From positions 1 to 47,593 of the forward strand of contig NZ_FYAS01000033.1 in assembly GCF_900185715.1 (NCBI RefSeq): 47,593 bases of DNA. The letters run 5' to 3'. The DNA is from Allobosea sp. CS1GBMeth4 (GTDB lineage Bacteria; Pseudomonadota; Alphaproteobacteria; Rhizobiales; Beijerinckiaceae). Below, one piece after another: positions 24,786 through 32,843 of the stretch. The notes under the pieces are model-generated. The model did not search any database. It saw nothing but the letters and a program-made list of their open reading frames with translations, and was not told where the DNA came from. Each line of letters starts with the position of its first letter. Positions within the stretch are counted from its first letter, which is position 1. Both the position numbers and the translations under genes were made by a program.

Positions 24786-25661
24786 ATGAATCTGGACGTT
24801 CTTCCTGAGAGTGTGACTTCTCTGGCGCTGTCTTATAGGTCATCTGATATATTCTATTCCACATCCAATTTGTACGCTAAGAATTATTTAGAATATATGC
24901 GAGGAAATTTTTTCCTAAATCATATTACTGCGACGGAAATTCACCATATGATCGCGGCTTATATCTTTTATCTGGATTTCTGCCGCGACCAGAACGATCC
25001 GGCGTCCGGTGCCACGTTGACGCGGGTCCAGGACTACTGCGTCAAATACAGGCTGGCTGGACCTCGCAAGGTCGCGGCCCTGCTCGGCGTCATCCAGGCT
25101 GCGGGGTATTGCACGAGAGAAGTCGCGCTCGTCGACGCACGGGTCAAGATTTTCGTTCCGACCGCCAAGGCGATTGCGGCCTTGAACGGAATCCTGTCTC
25201 CGGCGATCGAGGCAGTACAGACACTGGACGGAACCGACGAATACGGGCGGTTCCTGGATCGAAACCCGAAAGCGATTTGCGCGATTTCGGCCTTCGGATT
25301 TCAGCATCTCTATCTGAACGGCCTCAAGATCATCGATGGAATACCGTCGCTCAGGCAATTTTTTGAAATGAGCGGCGGGTTGAAGCTTCTGTTTTCGTTA
25401 TATGCGCAGCGTAACTCAGAGAATGTGGTCGTCTGCAATGCTAGCAACATAAGCAAATCATTCGGCGTGTCGCGGACCCAGATGCAAAGGGTCATGTCCT
25501 TGGCGGAGGGGCTCGGCTATCTGAAGCTGGGCGAGCCTTTGGGCCGCAGGATAGAATTGCTCCCGCCGATCGTCGCACTCATCGAGGCCTATATATCGGT
25601 TCATCTTGCCGTATTGGCCATCGGTGCGCGGCGGGCGATCACCGGTGCTTCAGCGACGTAG
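24786..25661 (+). CDS. Unrecognised protein with two probable winged-helix segments, low GC
   Basis: A 291-residue protein that I do not recognise. Two stretches look like winged-helix DNA-binding segments by pattern: about 76-115 (LTRVQDYCVKYRLAGPRKVAALLG...AGYCTRE) and about 219-250 (NASNISKSFGVSRTQMQRVM...LGYLKLG). They are separated by a hydrophobic and aromatic middle part, and the C-terminus (about 264-285) is a hydrophobic helix. The first 180 bases are far more AT-rich than any other coding region here, a sign of recent acquisition. A TGA lies in frame directly before the ATG at 24786, so the start cannot be further upstream; no good ribosome binding site is visible. It is the first gene inside the repeat-bounded segment and precedes the autotransporter, which it may regulate. 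A transcription regulator is inference. Confidence 0.7.
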   Translation: MNLDVLPESVTSLALSYRSSDIFYSTSNLYAKNYLEYMRGNFFLNHITATEIHHMIAAYIFYLDFCRDQNDPASGATLTRVQDYCVKYRLAGPRKVAALLGVIQAAGYCTREVALVDARVKIFVPTAKAIAALNGILSPAIEAVQTLDGTDEYGRFLDRNPKAICAISAFGFQHLYLNGLKIIDGIPSLRQFFEMSGGLKLLFSLYAQRNSENVVVCNASNISKSFGVSRTQMQRVMSLAEGLGYLKLGEPLGRRIELLPPIVALIEAYISVHLAVLAIGARRAITGASAT

Positions 25662-25814
25662 GTGCTTTCGGCCGCTGAGTCTCCAGCCGCCCGTGCGGCG
25701 AATACGTGCCGTTTTGTGCAATTGCCTTCCCTTTTTTGCAGGCGCGGCTGGTTGCCGTTACCGGACCCGAGTGTTGGATGATCCTGATTTCACATTCTCG
25801 AATCGGGGTATTCA
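25662..25814 (+). promoter_or_regulatory. Leader of the autotransporter gene
   Basis: A 153-base gap with mixed composition and a short T-rich run (about 25728-25736) that could be part of a terminator or promoter. A weak GGGG ribosome site lies about 7 bases before the ATG at 25815. No convincing -35/-10 pair. Confidence 0.3.
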
Positions 25815-28613
25815 ATGACTGGAGCTTCCCGCGCGGTGCGGCACGAGCGGCTGATCGGTCTCTTTCCTCGCCTGCTCGGCCGCCTGTCGGGGGCAAGCCG
25901 TCGCGGCGCGCACCGCGCGGGCGGCAGGCTCTCGATCCAGGCATTGCTTCGGAGTGGGCTGGGCGTCCCGGTCCTGCTCTGCCTGGCGGCCCTGTCGAGC
26001 CCGGCCGCGGCCCAGTGCGTGTTGAATGCGGGCACCTGGGATTGCTCCAACACCGTCTTCAACATCCGCCTCAATCAGGCTTCCTCCTTTTTCGTTGGTG
26101 GCAACGGGATCACCATCGGCACCGGCGACATCAAGATCCATATCCTCAGCGGCGCGTTGGTGACGAACGCCTTCAGCGGTGGGGTGACGGTCGACGGCAT
26201 CACGAACAATATTGCCGGGCCCTCGGCGACGAGCCTCGTCATCGTGAACGACGGCACTGTCCAGGCGATCAGTCGCGGCGGTGGGAATTTCGGCGCCGAC
26301 CTCGCCCTGAACAGCAACATGGGCTCGGTGACGATCGTCAACAACGGCTCCTGGACCGGCTATCAGGTCGGCATGACGATCCGGTCGACCTATGGCTCGG
26401 TCAACGTCACCAACAATGCGACCGGGATCGTCAGCGGCACCATTCGCGGCGTCGAGTTCAACGCCGCCCAGGCATCGACGCTAACCAATTGGGGCGAGAT
26501 CACCGCGACGGATCCCGGCAACGCCAGCGCCTATGCGATCATAACCGCTGCCGAGAACGACAGCATCTACCTCATGGGCGGCTCGGTCAACGGCCGGACC
26601 TTCACCGGAGCGGGGGACGACCTGCTCGAATGGCGCGGCGGCACGGTGGCCGGCAACATCTATATGTACACGGGCTCCGACACGATGCTCGTGACGGCCG
26701 CAACCTATGACGGCAGCCAGGTGCTCGACGGCGGCGACGATGTCTCTATCGCCGATGGCTGGGTCGACCGGCTGACGTTCCGGGGGCTGACGGTGTCGGC
26801 GCCCGGCGCGAACCTCGTCAATTGGGAAGTGGTCACGCTGGACGCGACCCGGCTGACGATCTCGGACGGGGCGCTGACGGTGGGCTCGGATACGGGCTCG
26901 GGCCTGTTCCTGAGCAATGGTTCGACGCTCGACGGTCTCAACGCCTTTGCGCTGACGGGCAACATGGCGATCGACGCGACCTCGACCTTCGAGGCGACCG
27001 GCGGCGGGACGGGCGTCTACTCGATGAGCGGGCAGCTGGCCAATGCCGGCACGATCAATATGCGGGACGGGGCGGCCGGCGACAGGCTGACGGTCGGCGG
27101 CAACTATGTCTCGAATGGCGGGCGGCTGCTGGTCGACACCTTCCTCGGGGCCGACGCCTCGGCCACCGACCGGCTGGTGATCCAGGGCACCAGCGTGCTC
27201 GGCTCCGGCGCGACCTCGCTCCTCGTGACGAACACCACGGGCGGCGGCGCGCAGACCACCAGCGACGGCATCAAGGTGGTGCAGGTCGACGGCACTTCGG
27301 CGAGCGGAGCCTTCGTGCTCGGCAACCGCGTCGCCGCCGGCGCCTACGAGTACCTGCTCTACCACAACGGCGTCGGCGCCAATGCCGGCGACGGCGACTG
27401 GTACCTGCGCTCGACCCTGATCCCGACCACCACGACGACCACGACCACGACGCCGTCGACCACGCCCGCGACGCCGGCGGCGGCGCAGCCGGAGCCGACC
27501 CAGCTGCCGAACTATCGCGTCGAGGTGCCGGTCGACATGGCGGTGCCGGCGCTGGCCAACCGCTTCGGCCTGGCGATGCTCGGCACCTATCACGACCGCG
27601 CCGGCGAGGATTACACCGACCCGGCCGCCGCGCCGCCGGCGAGGCCGGTCTGGTGCAAGGACCCGGCGAAGGGCTACCGCTGCACGCCGACGGCGCAGCA
27701 GAACGGCTATGACGCCGATGCCGCCACAGGCGAGGGCGAGCGGCGCAAGGCGGTCTGGGCCCGGGTCTTCGGCGAGACCGGCGAGGTGGGCTATGGCAGC
27801 AAGGGGATGATCTCGCGCTATTCCCGCTTCGAGAAGCACGGGCCGTCCTACGATTTCGGGGTGGCCGGCGCGCAGATCGGCATGGACCTCTACCGCAGGC
27901 TCAACGACAACGGCACGCGCGACATCGCCGGCCTCTACGTCGGCGCGGGCCGCGTCGACAGCGAGGTCAAGGCGGTCTATGGCGGCAAGGCCGGCTCGAC
28001 CACGATGAACGGCTACTCGCTCGGCGCCTACTGGACGCGCAAGGGCGCCTCGGGCTGGTATGTCGACGCCGTGCTGCAGGGCACCTGGTACGACCGCATC
28101 CGCGGCAACTCGGTGCTGGGCGAGACGCTGAAGACCAATGGCTGGGGCTTCACCGCCTCGCTCGAGGCCGGCTATCCGGTCGCGCTCGGCCAGGGCTGGG
28201 CGCTCGAGCCGCAGGCGCAGCTGATCTACCAGCGCGTCTCGATCGACGACGGCGCCGACAGCTACGGCCTGGTGCGCTATGACGACACCAACGCCGTCTA
28301 CGGCCGCCTCGGCGCCCGCCTGACCAAGGCGTGGACCCGCGAGGACGGGCGCATCGTCACGGTCTGGGGCCGGGCCAATCTCTGGCACGCCTTCGGCCCC
28401 GATGCGAAGACCACCTTCTCCGGCCTCTCCGGCAACAACCCGGTCGCGCTCAACACCGAGCTCGGCGGCACCTGGGCCCAGTTCGGCCTCGGCGTCTCCG
28501 GCCAGATCAGCCGGACCACCAGCGTCTTCGCCTCGGGCGACTACAATCTCGCCCTCGGCAACGCCAACGGCCACAGCATCGCAGGACGCCTCGGGCTGAA
28601 AGTCGTCTGGTGA
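25815..28613 (+). CDS. Autotransporter (type V secretion) with beta-helical passenger
   Basis: A 932-residue outer-membrane autotransporter. An extended basic N-region (residues 1-40, many Arg) precedes a hydrophobic core, with probable cleavage after Ala66 (SSPAAA|Q). The passenger (about 67-530) is Gly/Asn/Thr-rich with beta-helix-like turns, and a small autochaperone-like region precedes a threonine-rich linker (about 537-560). The C-terminal barrel (about 650-932) contains VWARVFGETGEVGYG, YDFGVAGAQIGMDLYRR and YSLGAYWTRKGASGWYVDA. It ends in LKVVW with the expected terminal aromatic residue for BAM insertion. The passenger has no recognisable catalytic site; adhesion is the usual role of such proteins. 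It ends 52 bases before a strong hairpin. It lies inside the repeat-bounded segment after the winged-helix gene. Confidence 0.92.
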   Translation: MTGASRAVRHERLIGLFPRLLGRLSGASRRGAHRAGGRLSIQALLRSGLGVPVLLCLAALSSPAAAQCVLNAGTWDCSNTVFNIRLNQASSFFVGGNGITIGTGDIKIHILSGALVTNAFSGGVTVDGITNNIAGPSATSLVIVNDGTVQAISRGGGNFGADLALNSNMGSVTIVNNGSWTGYQVGMTIRSTYGSVNVTNNATGIVSGTIRGVEFNAAQASTLTNWGEITATDPGNASAYAIITAAENDSIYLMGGSVNGRTFTGAGDDLLEWRGGTVAGNIYMYTGSDTMLVTAATYDGSQVLDGGDDVSIADGWVDRLTFRGLTVSAPGANLVNWEVVTLDATRLTISDGALTVGSDTGSGLFLSNGSTLDGLNAFALTGNMAIDATSTFEATGGGTGVYSMSGQLANAGTINMRDGAAGDRLTVGGNYVSNGGRLLVDTFLGADASATDRLVIQGTSVLGSGATSLLVTNTTGGGAQTTSDGIKVVQVDGTSASGAFVLGNRVAAGAYEYLLYHNGVGANAGDGDWYLRSTLIPTTTTTTTTTPSTTPATPAAAQPEPTQLPNYRVEVPVDMAVPALANRFGLAMLGTYHDRAGEDYTDPAAAPPARPVWCKDPAKGYRCTPTAQQNGYDADAATGEGERRKAVWARVFGETGEVGYGSKGMISRYSRFEKHGPSYDFGVAGAQIGMDLYRRLNDNGTRDIAGLYVGAGRVDSEVKAVYGGKAGSTTMNGYSLGAYWTRKGASGWYVDAVLQGTWYDRIRGNSVLGETLKTNGWGFTASLEAGYPVALGQGWALEPQAQLIYQRVSIDDGADSYGLVRYDDTNAVYGRLGARLTKAWTREDGRIVTVWGRANLWHAFGPDAKTTFSGLSGNNPVALNTELGGTWAQFGLGVSGQISRTTSVFASGDYNLALGNANGHSIAGRLGLKVVW

Positions 28614-28665
28614 CCCTCGGACGACTCACGAGCCTGCGCCTTCCTCCTGGAGGGGCGGGCTCGCG

Positions 28666-28697
28666 GGCCTCCGCCGCGCCGGGACGCGGCGGAGGCC
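28666..28697. terminator. 13-bp perfect hairpin after the autotransporter gene
   Basis: Arms of 13 bases (starting GGCCTCCGCC) are fully complementary, loop CCGGGA, 52 bases after the stop. Only a weak TCCTT follows, so it is a factor-assisted or stability terminator rather than a textbook intrinsic one. Confidence 0.65.
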
Positions 28698-28699
28698 TC

Positions 28700-29004
28700 C
28701 TTGGGCGGCGACGGGCAGTATAGCTGGCTTCAGCGACGCATCCATGATTGTGGAGCTGCGAGATCGCCGCGCTCTCGCCCCCTGACCGGACCGCGCTCTC
28801 GATCCGCTCGTCGCGAATCCGTCTCCCGCGCAGCATTGCGCAGCCGCTGACCGGCCCGCTTGACGGGAAAGCCCGCTGGGGTGAGCCGGAGGCCCGGCAG
28901 CGCCTGCGCCATTCCTCCCGCCGCAATGAGTTCAGTCTCCAGCCGACAAATCCTCCGGCCACGCCGAAGAGGGCTTCGACGGCGGCGGTGGACAGGAAAT
29001 TCAT
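28700..29004 (-). CDS. Doubtful ORF with hydrophobic N-terminus downstream of the 33-residue ORF (3' end uncertain)
   Basis: The frame opens at an ATG at 29004 that overlaps the stop of the 33-residue ORF (TGATG). Its first 26 residues (FLSTAAVEALFGVAGGFVGW within them) look like a membrane segment, then RREEWRRR. The rest becomes Arg/Pro-rich like a random GC frame and runs on into the autotransporter gene antisense to 28507. I give the end only as an approximate limit. It may be a decayed gene with a frameshift after about residue 35. Confidence 0.2.
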
Positions 29005-29105
29005 CAGCAGTGACCCGTGATGCCCCAGATCATCAGACTGGGTACGATGCCGATGATGAGTATGTTGAGCGCCTTGTTGGCGCCGTTCCGCTCACGCGAG
29101 GTCAT
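29004..29105 (-). CDS. Possible 33-residue membrane peptide
   Basis: A short ORF from ATG 29105. It has a basic start (MTSRERNGANK), one hydrophobic helix (ALNILIIGIVPSLMIWGI) and ends GHC. It lies 55 bases downstream of the MerR gene on the same strand, and its stop overlaps the next ATG. There is no good ribosome binding site. The clean charge-then-helix pattern and the overlap are the only support. Confidence 0.3.
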   Translation of the reverse strand: MTSRERNGANKALNILIIGIVPSLMIWGITGHC

Positions 29106-29160
29106 GACGACGCGTCCAGGCTGGCCAATTTAGGGGTTTCATCATCCGCAACCGAAAAGG

Positions 29161-29625
29161 TTATAGCCGCGCGCCGGCGATAATGGCTTCGAGCTCGGCG
29201 ATCGCCTCGGTGGTTTCCCTGTGCCGGTCATGCAGCAGATTGAGCTGCGAGACGATCTGACCACGGGTCAGAAGCAGGCCGTCCAAATCGACCACGACGT
29301 CCGCCTCGTGTCCCGCAGGCCTCGGCTCGCCCGCGAGCAGGGCGCGGATCTCCGACAGGGTGAAGCCCAGCTGCTTGCCTTTGAGAATGCGGATCAGGCT
29401 GGCCCGATCCCTGGCGGAATAGATGCGCCGTCCCTGCTCCTTGGCCGGCGAGAGGAGTCCGCGGGCTTCATAGAAGCGCAGGGCGCGCCGCGTCAGATGG
29501 AATTCGCGCGCCAAGGCTTCGATGGTGAAGCCATCCGTCCGGCCGTCTTCGACCCGAGCTGAAGCGGCGCGCTTCGAAATTTCGCTCGAGCTGAGTGAAC
29601 CAACGTCTTCGGCGTGTTCTGGCAT
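29161..29625 (-). CDS. MerR-family transcriptional regulator
   Basis: A 154-residue MerR-type regulator. The N-terminal 35 residues are variable. The winged helix-turn-helix follows (FTIEALAREFHLTRRALRFY, then EARGLLSP and the wing RRIYSARDRASL), and then the typical linker LGFTLSEIRALL. A C-terminal dimerisation helix is seen (about 120-152). No cysteine cluster is present, so it is not a metal sensor of the MerR/CueR type. I chose the ATG at 29625 because GAGG lies about 6 bases upstream; a longer frame to 29739 has no such site. It stands alone on the minus strand, 345 bases from the oxidase operon. Its target is unknown; it lies inside the repeat-bounded segment. Confidence 0.85.
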   Translation of the reverse strand: MPEHAEDVGSLSSSEISKRAASARVEDGRTDGFTIEALAREFHLTRRALRFYEARGLLSPAKEQGRRIYSARDRASLIRILKGKQLGFTLSEIRALLAGEPRPAGHEADVVVDLDGLLLTRGQIVSQLNLLHDRHRETTEAIAELEAIIAGARL

Positions 29626-29969
29626 CGATCCTCTTGCCTCTTTTTCAGGATCTTGGTCCGCGGCTGCGAGGCTGTGAGTTCGGAGCGGGCGACGTCGTCG
29701 CGCGTCGCACCGAGCGGGCCGACATGGCATCCAGTGCACAGTCTCTGAGCGGTCTCAGCGAGAGATAGCACCCGGAGGATGTCCGTCACCCCGCGCAGGA
29801 CCGGCTGCGCCGCACAAAAACAGCATGGATCTGCCAAATTTGCAGCGCTAGAGCCCGTTCCGATCAGCTTGCACCGCAAGCTGATCGGAACGAGCTCTCA
29901 GCTAAGAGTGAGAGACGGATCCGGCTCTAAGCCTCGGCCGTGGCCGGAGAGGCCCTCCCCGGCCTCGTG
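29626..29969. other. Intergenic region between oxidase operon and MerR gene
   Basis: About 344 bases with no supported gene. It contains the second palindromic repeat (29850-29892) and ends at the right direct repeat. The MerR promoter should lie in the half near 29650-29800; no clear boxes are visible. Confidence 0.45.
29850..29892. repeat. Rhizobiales-type intergenic palindromic repeat, copy 2
   Basis: Perfect 16-bp arms (29856-29871 and 29877-29892) around a CACCG loop. The first 22 bases match the copy at 19536. A third related piece (GGATCCGG and following) lies at about 29918-29930. Positioned 3' of the oxidase operon, it could end its transcript. Confidence 0.75.
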
Positions 29970-30003
29970 CTCACACCGCGCAGGCGGGCAGAAGCAGGGC
30001 GGC
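29970..30003. repeat. 34-bp direct repeat, right copy
   Basis: Identical to 24502-24535 in the same orientation. Here it forms the stop and last ten codons of the intact small oxidase-cluster gene, so this side is the presumed original site. Confidence 0.75.
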
Positions 30004-30297
30004 GGATATCGTCCAGCCGATCGCAACCAGGCTGAGCCAGTCGAGCGTTGCGCCGGTGCGGGCGAGAAAGCGGCCGGCCGTCTCCTCGCTGCGCCGCGCC
30101 GTTCGGCAGAGCCGGGCGGCGATCAGGAGGATGGCGATGCATCCGGCCGCCGCGACGATGGCTCCATGCCAGCCGGGCCGTTCCAGCCGCGTGCAGACGA
30201 GCGCTTCCGAGGCATAGGCCGCGAGGAAGACCGCGGCCCAGAGGACGGGGCCGGCGAGCCAGCCGAGCGAGCGCCATGTCCTGGCCGCGGCGGTCAT
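29971..30297 (-). CDS. Small membrane protein of the cytochrome oxidase operon
   Basis: A 108-residue protein with three predicted membrane helices (about 10-34, 45-62 and 87-106) and an Arg/Glu loop before the last one. I do not recognise a named family, but proteins of this size are common at the end of caa3-type oxidase operons. Its ATG overlaps the stop of the fused subunit I/III gene (ATGA), so it is coupled to it. It may be a small structural subunit or an assembly helper; this is inference from position. Its last ten codons are the right-hand copy of the 34-bp direct repeat. Confidence 0.78.
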   Translation of the reverse strand: MTAAARTWRSLGWLAGPVLWAAVFLAAYASEALVCTRLERPGWHGAIVAAAGCIAILLIAARLCRTARRSEETAGRFLARTGATLDWLSLVAIGWTISAALLLPACAV

Positions 30298-32843
30298 GAG
30301 CCGGCCACCCATCGTGGGAAGCCCTGGGTCAGCGCCAGGCCGACGGCGCCCTGGCCGACGGCATAAGCCCAGAGCAGGGCGAGGTTGTCGAAGACGACCC
30401 GCCTCGTGCCGTCGACCTGCCCGGTCGCGATGCGCGAGAGCGCGAAGCCGGCCATCACCGCGACCGCCCCGGCGAGCTGCCCCTGCAGAACGGCGTTGGC
30501 ATAGACCAGGGCGGCGTGTCCGCTGGCCTGCGGCCTGAGGCCGGACGCCCAGTTCGACCAGAGATCGTGTCCGAGCGCCGCGAGCAGGCTCGCCACGCCG
30601 GCCGCGACGGTGATCGCGAGCAGGCCGCGGCGCGGCCCTCCCGCGGCGAGCAGGCCGCGCGCCATCAGGAGGGCGCCGGCGCTCACGGCCAGCATGAGCA
30701 GGCTGAAGCCGGTCCGGCCGAGCGGCGGCAGGGCCTCGCGCGCCGGCCATTGCTGCGGCGAGACGGTCCAGAGATAGAGATAGCCGAAGAGGTAGGAGGA
30801 ATAGAGCGCGGCGGCGACCAGCAGCAGCACGACCACCGCCCACCAGGAATGGGAGGCCGGACCCGAGGCGTAGGTCGGCACCGCGACGCCGCCGCCGAGA
30901 TCGACCATGCCGGCCGGCGGCGGATCGCTCTCGCGCATCCAGACGAGCATCGCGGCGACCGCCGCCACGCCGCAGGCGAGCGCGAGCGCGACCGCCTTGA
31001 CCGTCAGCAGCAGGAAGAAGCCCGCGGTGAAGACGGCGGCGAAGACGTGCGCCCAGCCGGGGCCGGGCAGACGCAGCAGATGGCCCGGCCTCGCCTCGAG
31101 CGAGGAGGTGACGAGGGTCTCGCGACCTCCCGTCGCGGTGCCGGGCAGGTAATGCCGGCCGGCGTCGACGTCGCGGGCCAGGTCCGGCTGATCCCAGAGC
31201 GGGTCGCGGCTGTCGATCCGCGGGATGCTGCGCGCGGCGAAGACGTGGTTCGGCAGCCATTCGAGCGTATTGGCCCGCCAGATGTCGCCGGCCGAATCGT
31301 GGTTGGTCGGCCGGAGATTGCGCGCGAGGTCTACGAGGAAAACGAGCACGCCGGCCGCGAGGAGGAAGGCTCCCAGCGTCGAGACCAGGTTGAGGCCGTC
31401 CCAGCCCATGCCGGCCGGATAGGTATAGACCCGGCGCGGCATGCCGATCAGCCCGGTGACGTGCATGGGCAGGAAGGCGAGGTTGAAGCCGCAGAAGATC
31501 AGGCCGAAGGCCCATCTGCCGAGCCGCTCCGACAGCGCCCGGCGGCTCAGCGCCGGCGCCCAGTAGTAGAAGGCGGCGAAGAGCGGGAAGACCATGCCGC
31601 CGAACAGCACGTAATGCAGGTGGGCGACGACGAAATAGGTGTCGTGGGCCTGGCGGTCGAACGGCACGAGCGCGACCATCACGCCGGTCAGCCCGCCGAG
31701 CGTGAAGATGAACAGGAAGCCGACGACGAAGAGCGAAGCTGCCGTCAGTCTCAGCCGGCCGGCGGCGATGGTCGCGATCCAGGCGAACACCTGGATGCCG
31801 CTCGGGATCGCCACGGCCATGCTCGCCGCCGAGAAGAAGCCGAGCGAGCGCGCCGGAATGCCGGTGGCGAACATGTGGTGCACCCACAGGCCGAAGCTGA
31901 AGAAGCCGACGGCGATCAGGGCGACCACGATCAGCCGGTAGCCGACCAGCGAGGTGCCGGCCATCGTCGGGACGATCATCGAGACCATGCCGGCCGCGGG
32001 GAGGAAGATGATGTAGACCTCGGGATGGCCGAAGAACCAGAACAGATGCTGCCAGAGCAGCGGGTCGCCGCCGCGCGCGGCGATGAAGAACGGCCAGTCG
32101 AAGGCGCGCTCCAGCTCGAGCAGGATCGTCGCCAGGATCACCGCCGGAAAGGCGAAGACGACCATGAAGGCGAAGACGAGCATGGTCCAGGCGAAGACCG
32201 GCATGCGCGCGAGCGTCATGCCGGGCGCCCGCGTTCGCAGCACGCCGACGATGATCTCGATCGCGCCCGCGATCGCCGAGATCTCGATGAAGCCGATGCC
32301 GAGCAGCCACCAGTCGGCGCCGATATCGGGCGAGTAGCGCGTGCCGGTCAGCGGCGGATACATGAACCAGCCGCCCGACGGCGCCGTGCCGAAGAAGAGC
32401 GTCGAGAAGAAGACCAGGCCGCCGACCAGATAGGCCCAGAAGGCGAAGGCCCCGAGCCGCGGGAACGGCAGATCGCGCGCGCCCAGCATCTGCGGCAGCA
32501 GCAGCACGCCGACCGCCTCGACCGCCGGCACCGCGAACAGGAACATCATCACCGTGCCGTGCATGGTGAAGATCTGGTTGTAGCTCTCCTGGCTGAGGAA
32601 GCCGTTGCCGGGCACCGCCAATTGCAGCCTGATCAGCAGGCCGAGGATGCCGGCGAGCAGGAAGAACAGGAACGCGGTGGCGATGTAGAAGCCGCCGATC
32701 ACGGTGTTGTTGACGGCGCCGAGGATGCGCCAGCCCTTCGGGAGCGCCCAGGCGCGCTTCAGCGCCTCGAGCTCGCCGTCCGGTCGCGGCAGCGGGTTGG
32801 GCAGGGGCGCGGCCCGGCCGCCCTCATGGTCGTTCGCGCTCAT
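30294..32843 (-). CDS. Cytochrome c oxidase subunit I fused to subunit III (caa3 type)
   Basis: An 849-residue fusion. Residues about 30-560 are subunit I, the heme a/a3-CuB core that reduces oxygen and pumps protons, with twelve membrane helices. Seen: FTMHGTVMMFLF with the low-spin heme His, FGHPEVYI with the CuB His, the proton-channel Glu and the cross-linked Tyr, WVHHMF with two CuB His, and HDTYFVVAHLHYVLFGG with the two heme His. After a linker, residues about 600-849 are subunit III-like, with six or so helices and SSYLFGYLYLW. Such I-III fusions are known in caa3 oxidases. The ATG overlaps the subunit II stop, and the stop overlaps the next small gene. Confidence 0.93.
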   Translation of the reverse strand: MSANDHEGGRAAPLPNPLPRPDGELEALKRAWALPKGWRILGAVNNTVIGGFYIATAFLFFLLAGILGLLIRLQLAVPGNGFLSQESYNQIFTMHGTVMMFLFAVPAVEAVGVLLLPQMLGARDLPFPRLGAFAFWAYLVGGLVFFSTLFFGTAPSGGWFMYPPLTGTRYSPDIGADWWLLGIGFIEISAIAGAIEIIVGVLRTRAPGMTLARMPVFAWTMLVFAFMVVFAFPAVILATILLELERAFDWPFFIAARGGDPLLWQHLFWFFGHPEVYIIFLPAAGMVSMIVPTMAGTSLVGYRLIVVALIAVGFFSFGLWVHHMFATGIPARSLGFFSAASMAVAIPSGIQVFAWIATIAAGRLRLTAASLFVVGFLFIFTLGGLTGVMVALVPFDRQAHDTYFVVAHLHYVLFGGMVFPLFAAFYYWAPALSRRALSERLGRWAFGLIFCGFNLAFLPMHVTGLIGMPRRVYTYPAGMGWDGLNLVSTLGAFLLAAGVLVFLVDLARNLRPTNHDSAGDIWRANTLEWLPNHVFAARSIPRIDSRDPLWDQPDLARDVDAGRHYLPGTATGGRETLVTSSLEARPGHLLRLPGPGWAHVFAAVFTAGFFLLLTVKAVALALACGVAAVAAMLVWMRESDPPPAGMVDLGGGVAVPTYASGPASHSWWAVVVLLLVAAALYSSYLFGYLYLWTVSPQQWPAREALPPLGRTGFSLLMLAVSAGALLMARGLLAAGGPRRGLLAITVAAGVASLLAALGHDLWSNWASGLRPQASGHAALVYANAVLQGQLAGAVAVMAGFALSRIATGQVDGTRRVVFDNLALLWAYAVGQGAVGLALTQGFPRWVAGS

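Larger units (their letters stand above)
28614..29160. other. Gene-poor stretch between autotransporter and MerR gene
   Basis: It holds a strong hairpin (28666-28697) ending the autotransporter transcript and, on the minus strand, two tiny ORFs of doubtful reality (29004-29105 and one starting at 29004). The rest shows no conserved frame that I recognise. Confidence 0.5.

Noticed and set aside
24478..24789. Plus-strand ORF overlapping the winged-helix gene by ATGA
   Set aside because: The first half runs antisense through the oxidase gene remnant and composition changes abruptly midway; the overlap alone is not enough support.
27429..27480. ACC/ACG-rich stretch as a possible simple-sequence phase-variation tract
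   Set aside because: Codons vary within the threonine run and the unit is a triplet, so slippage would not shift the frame; it reads as a linker.
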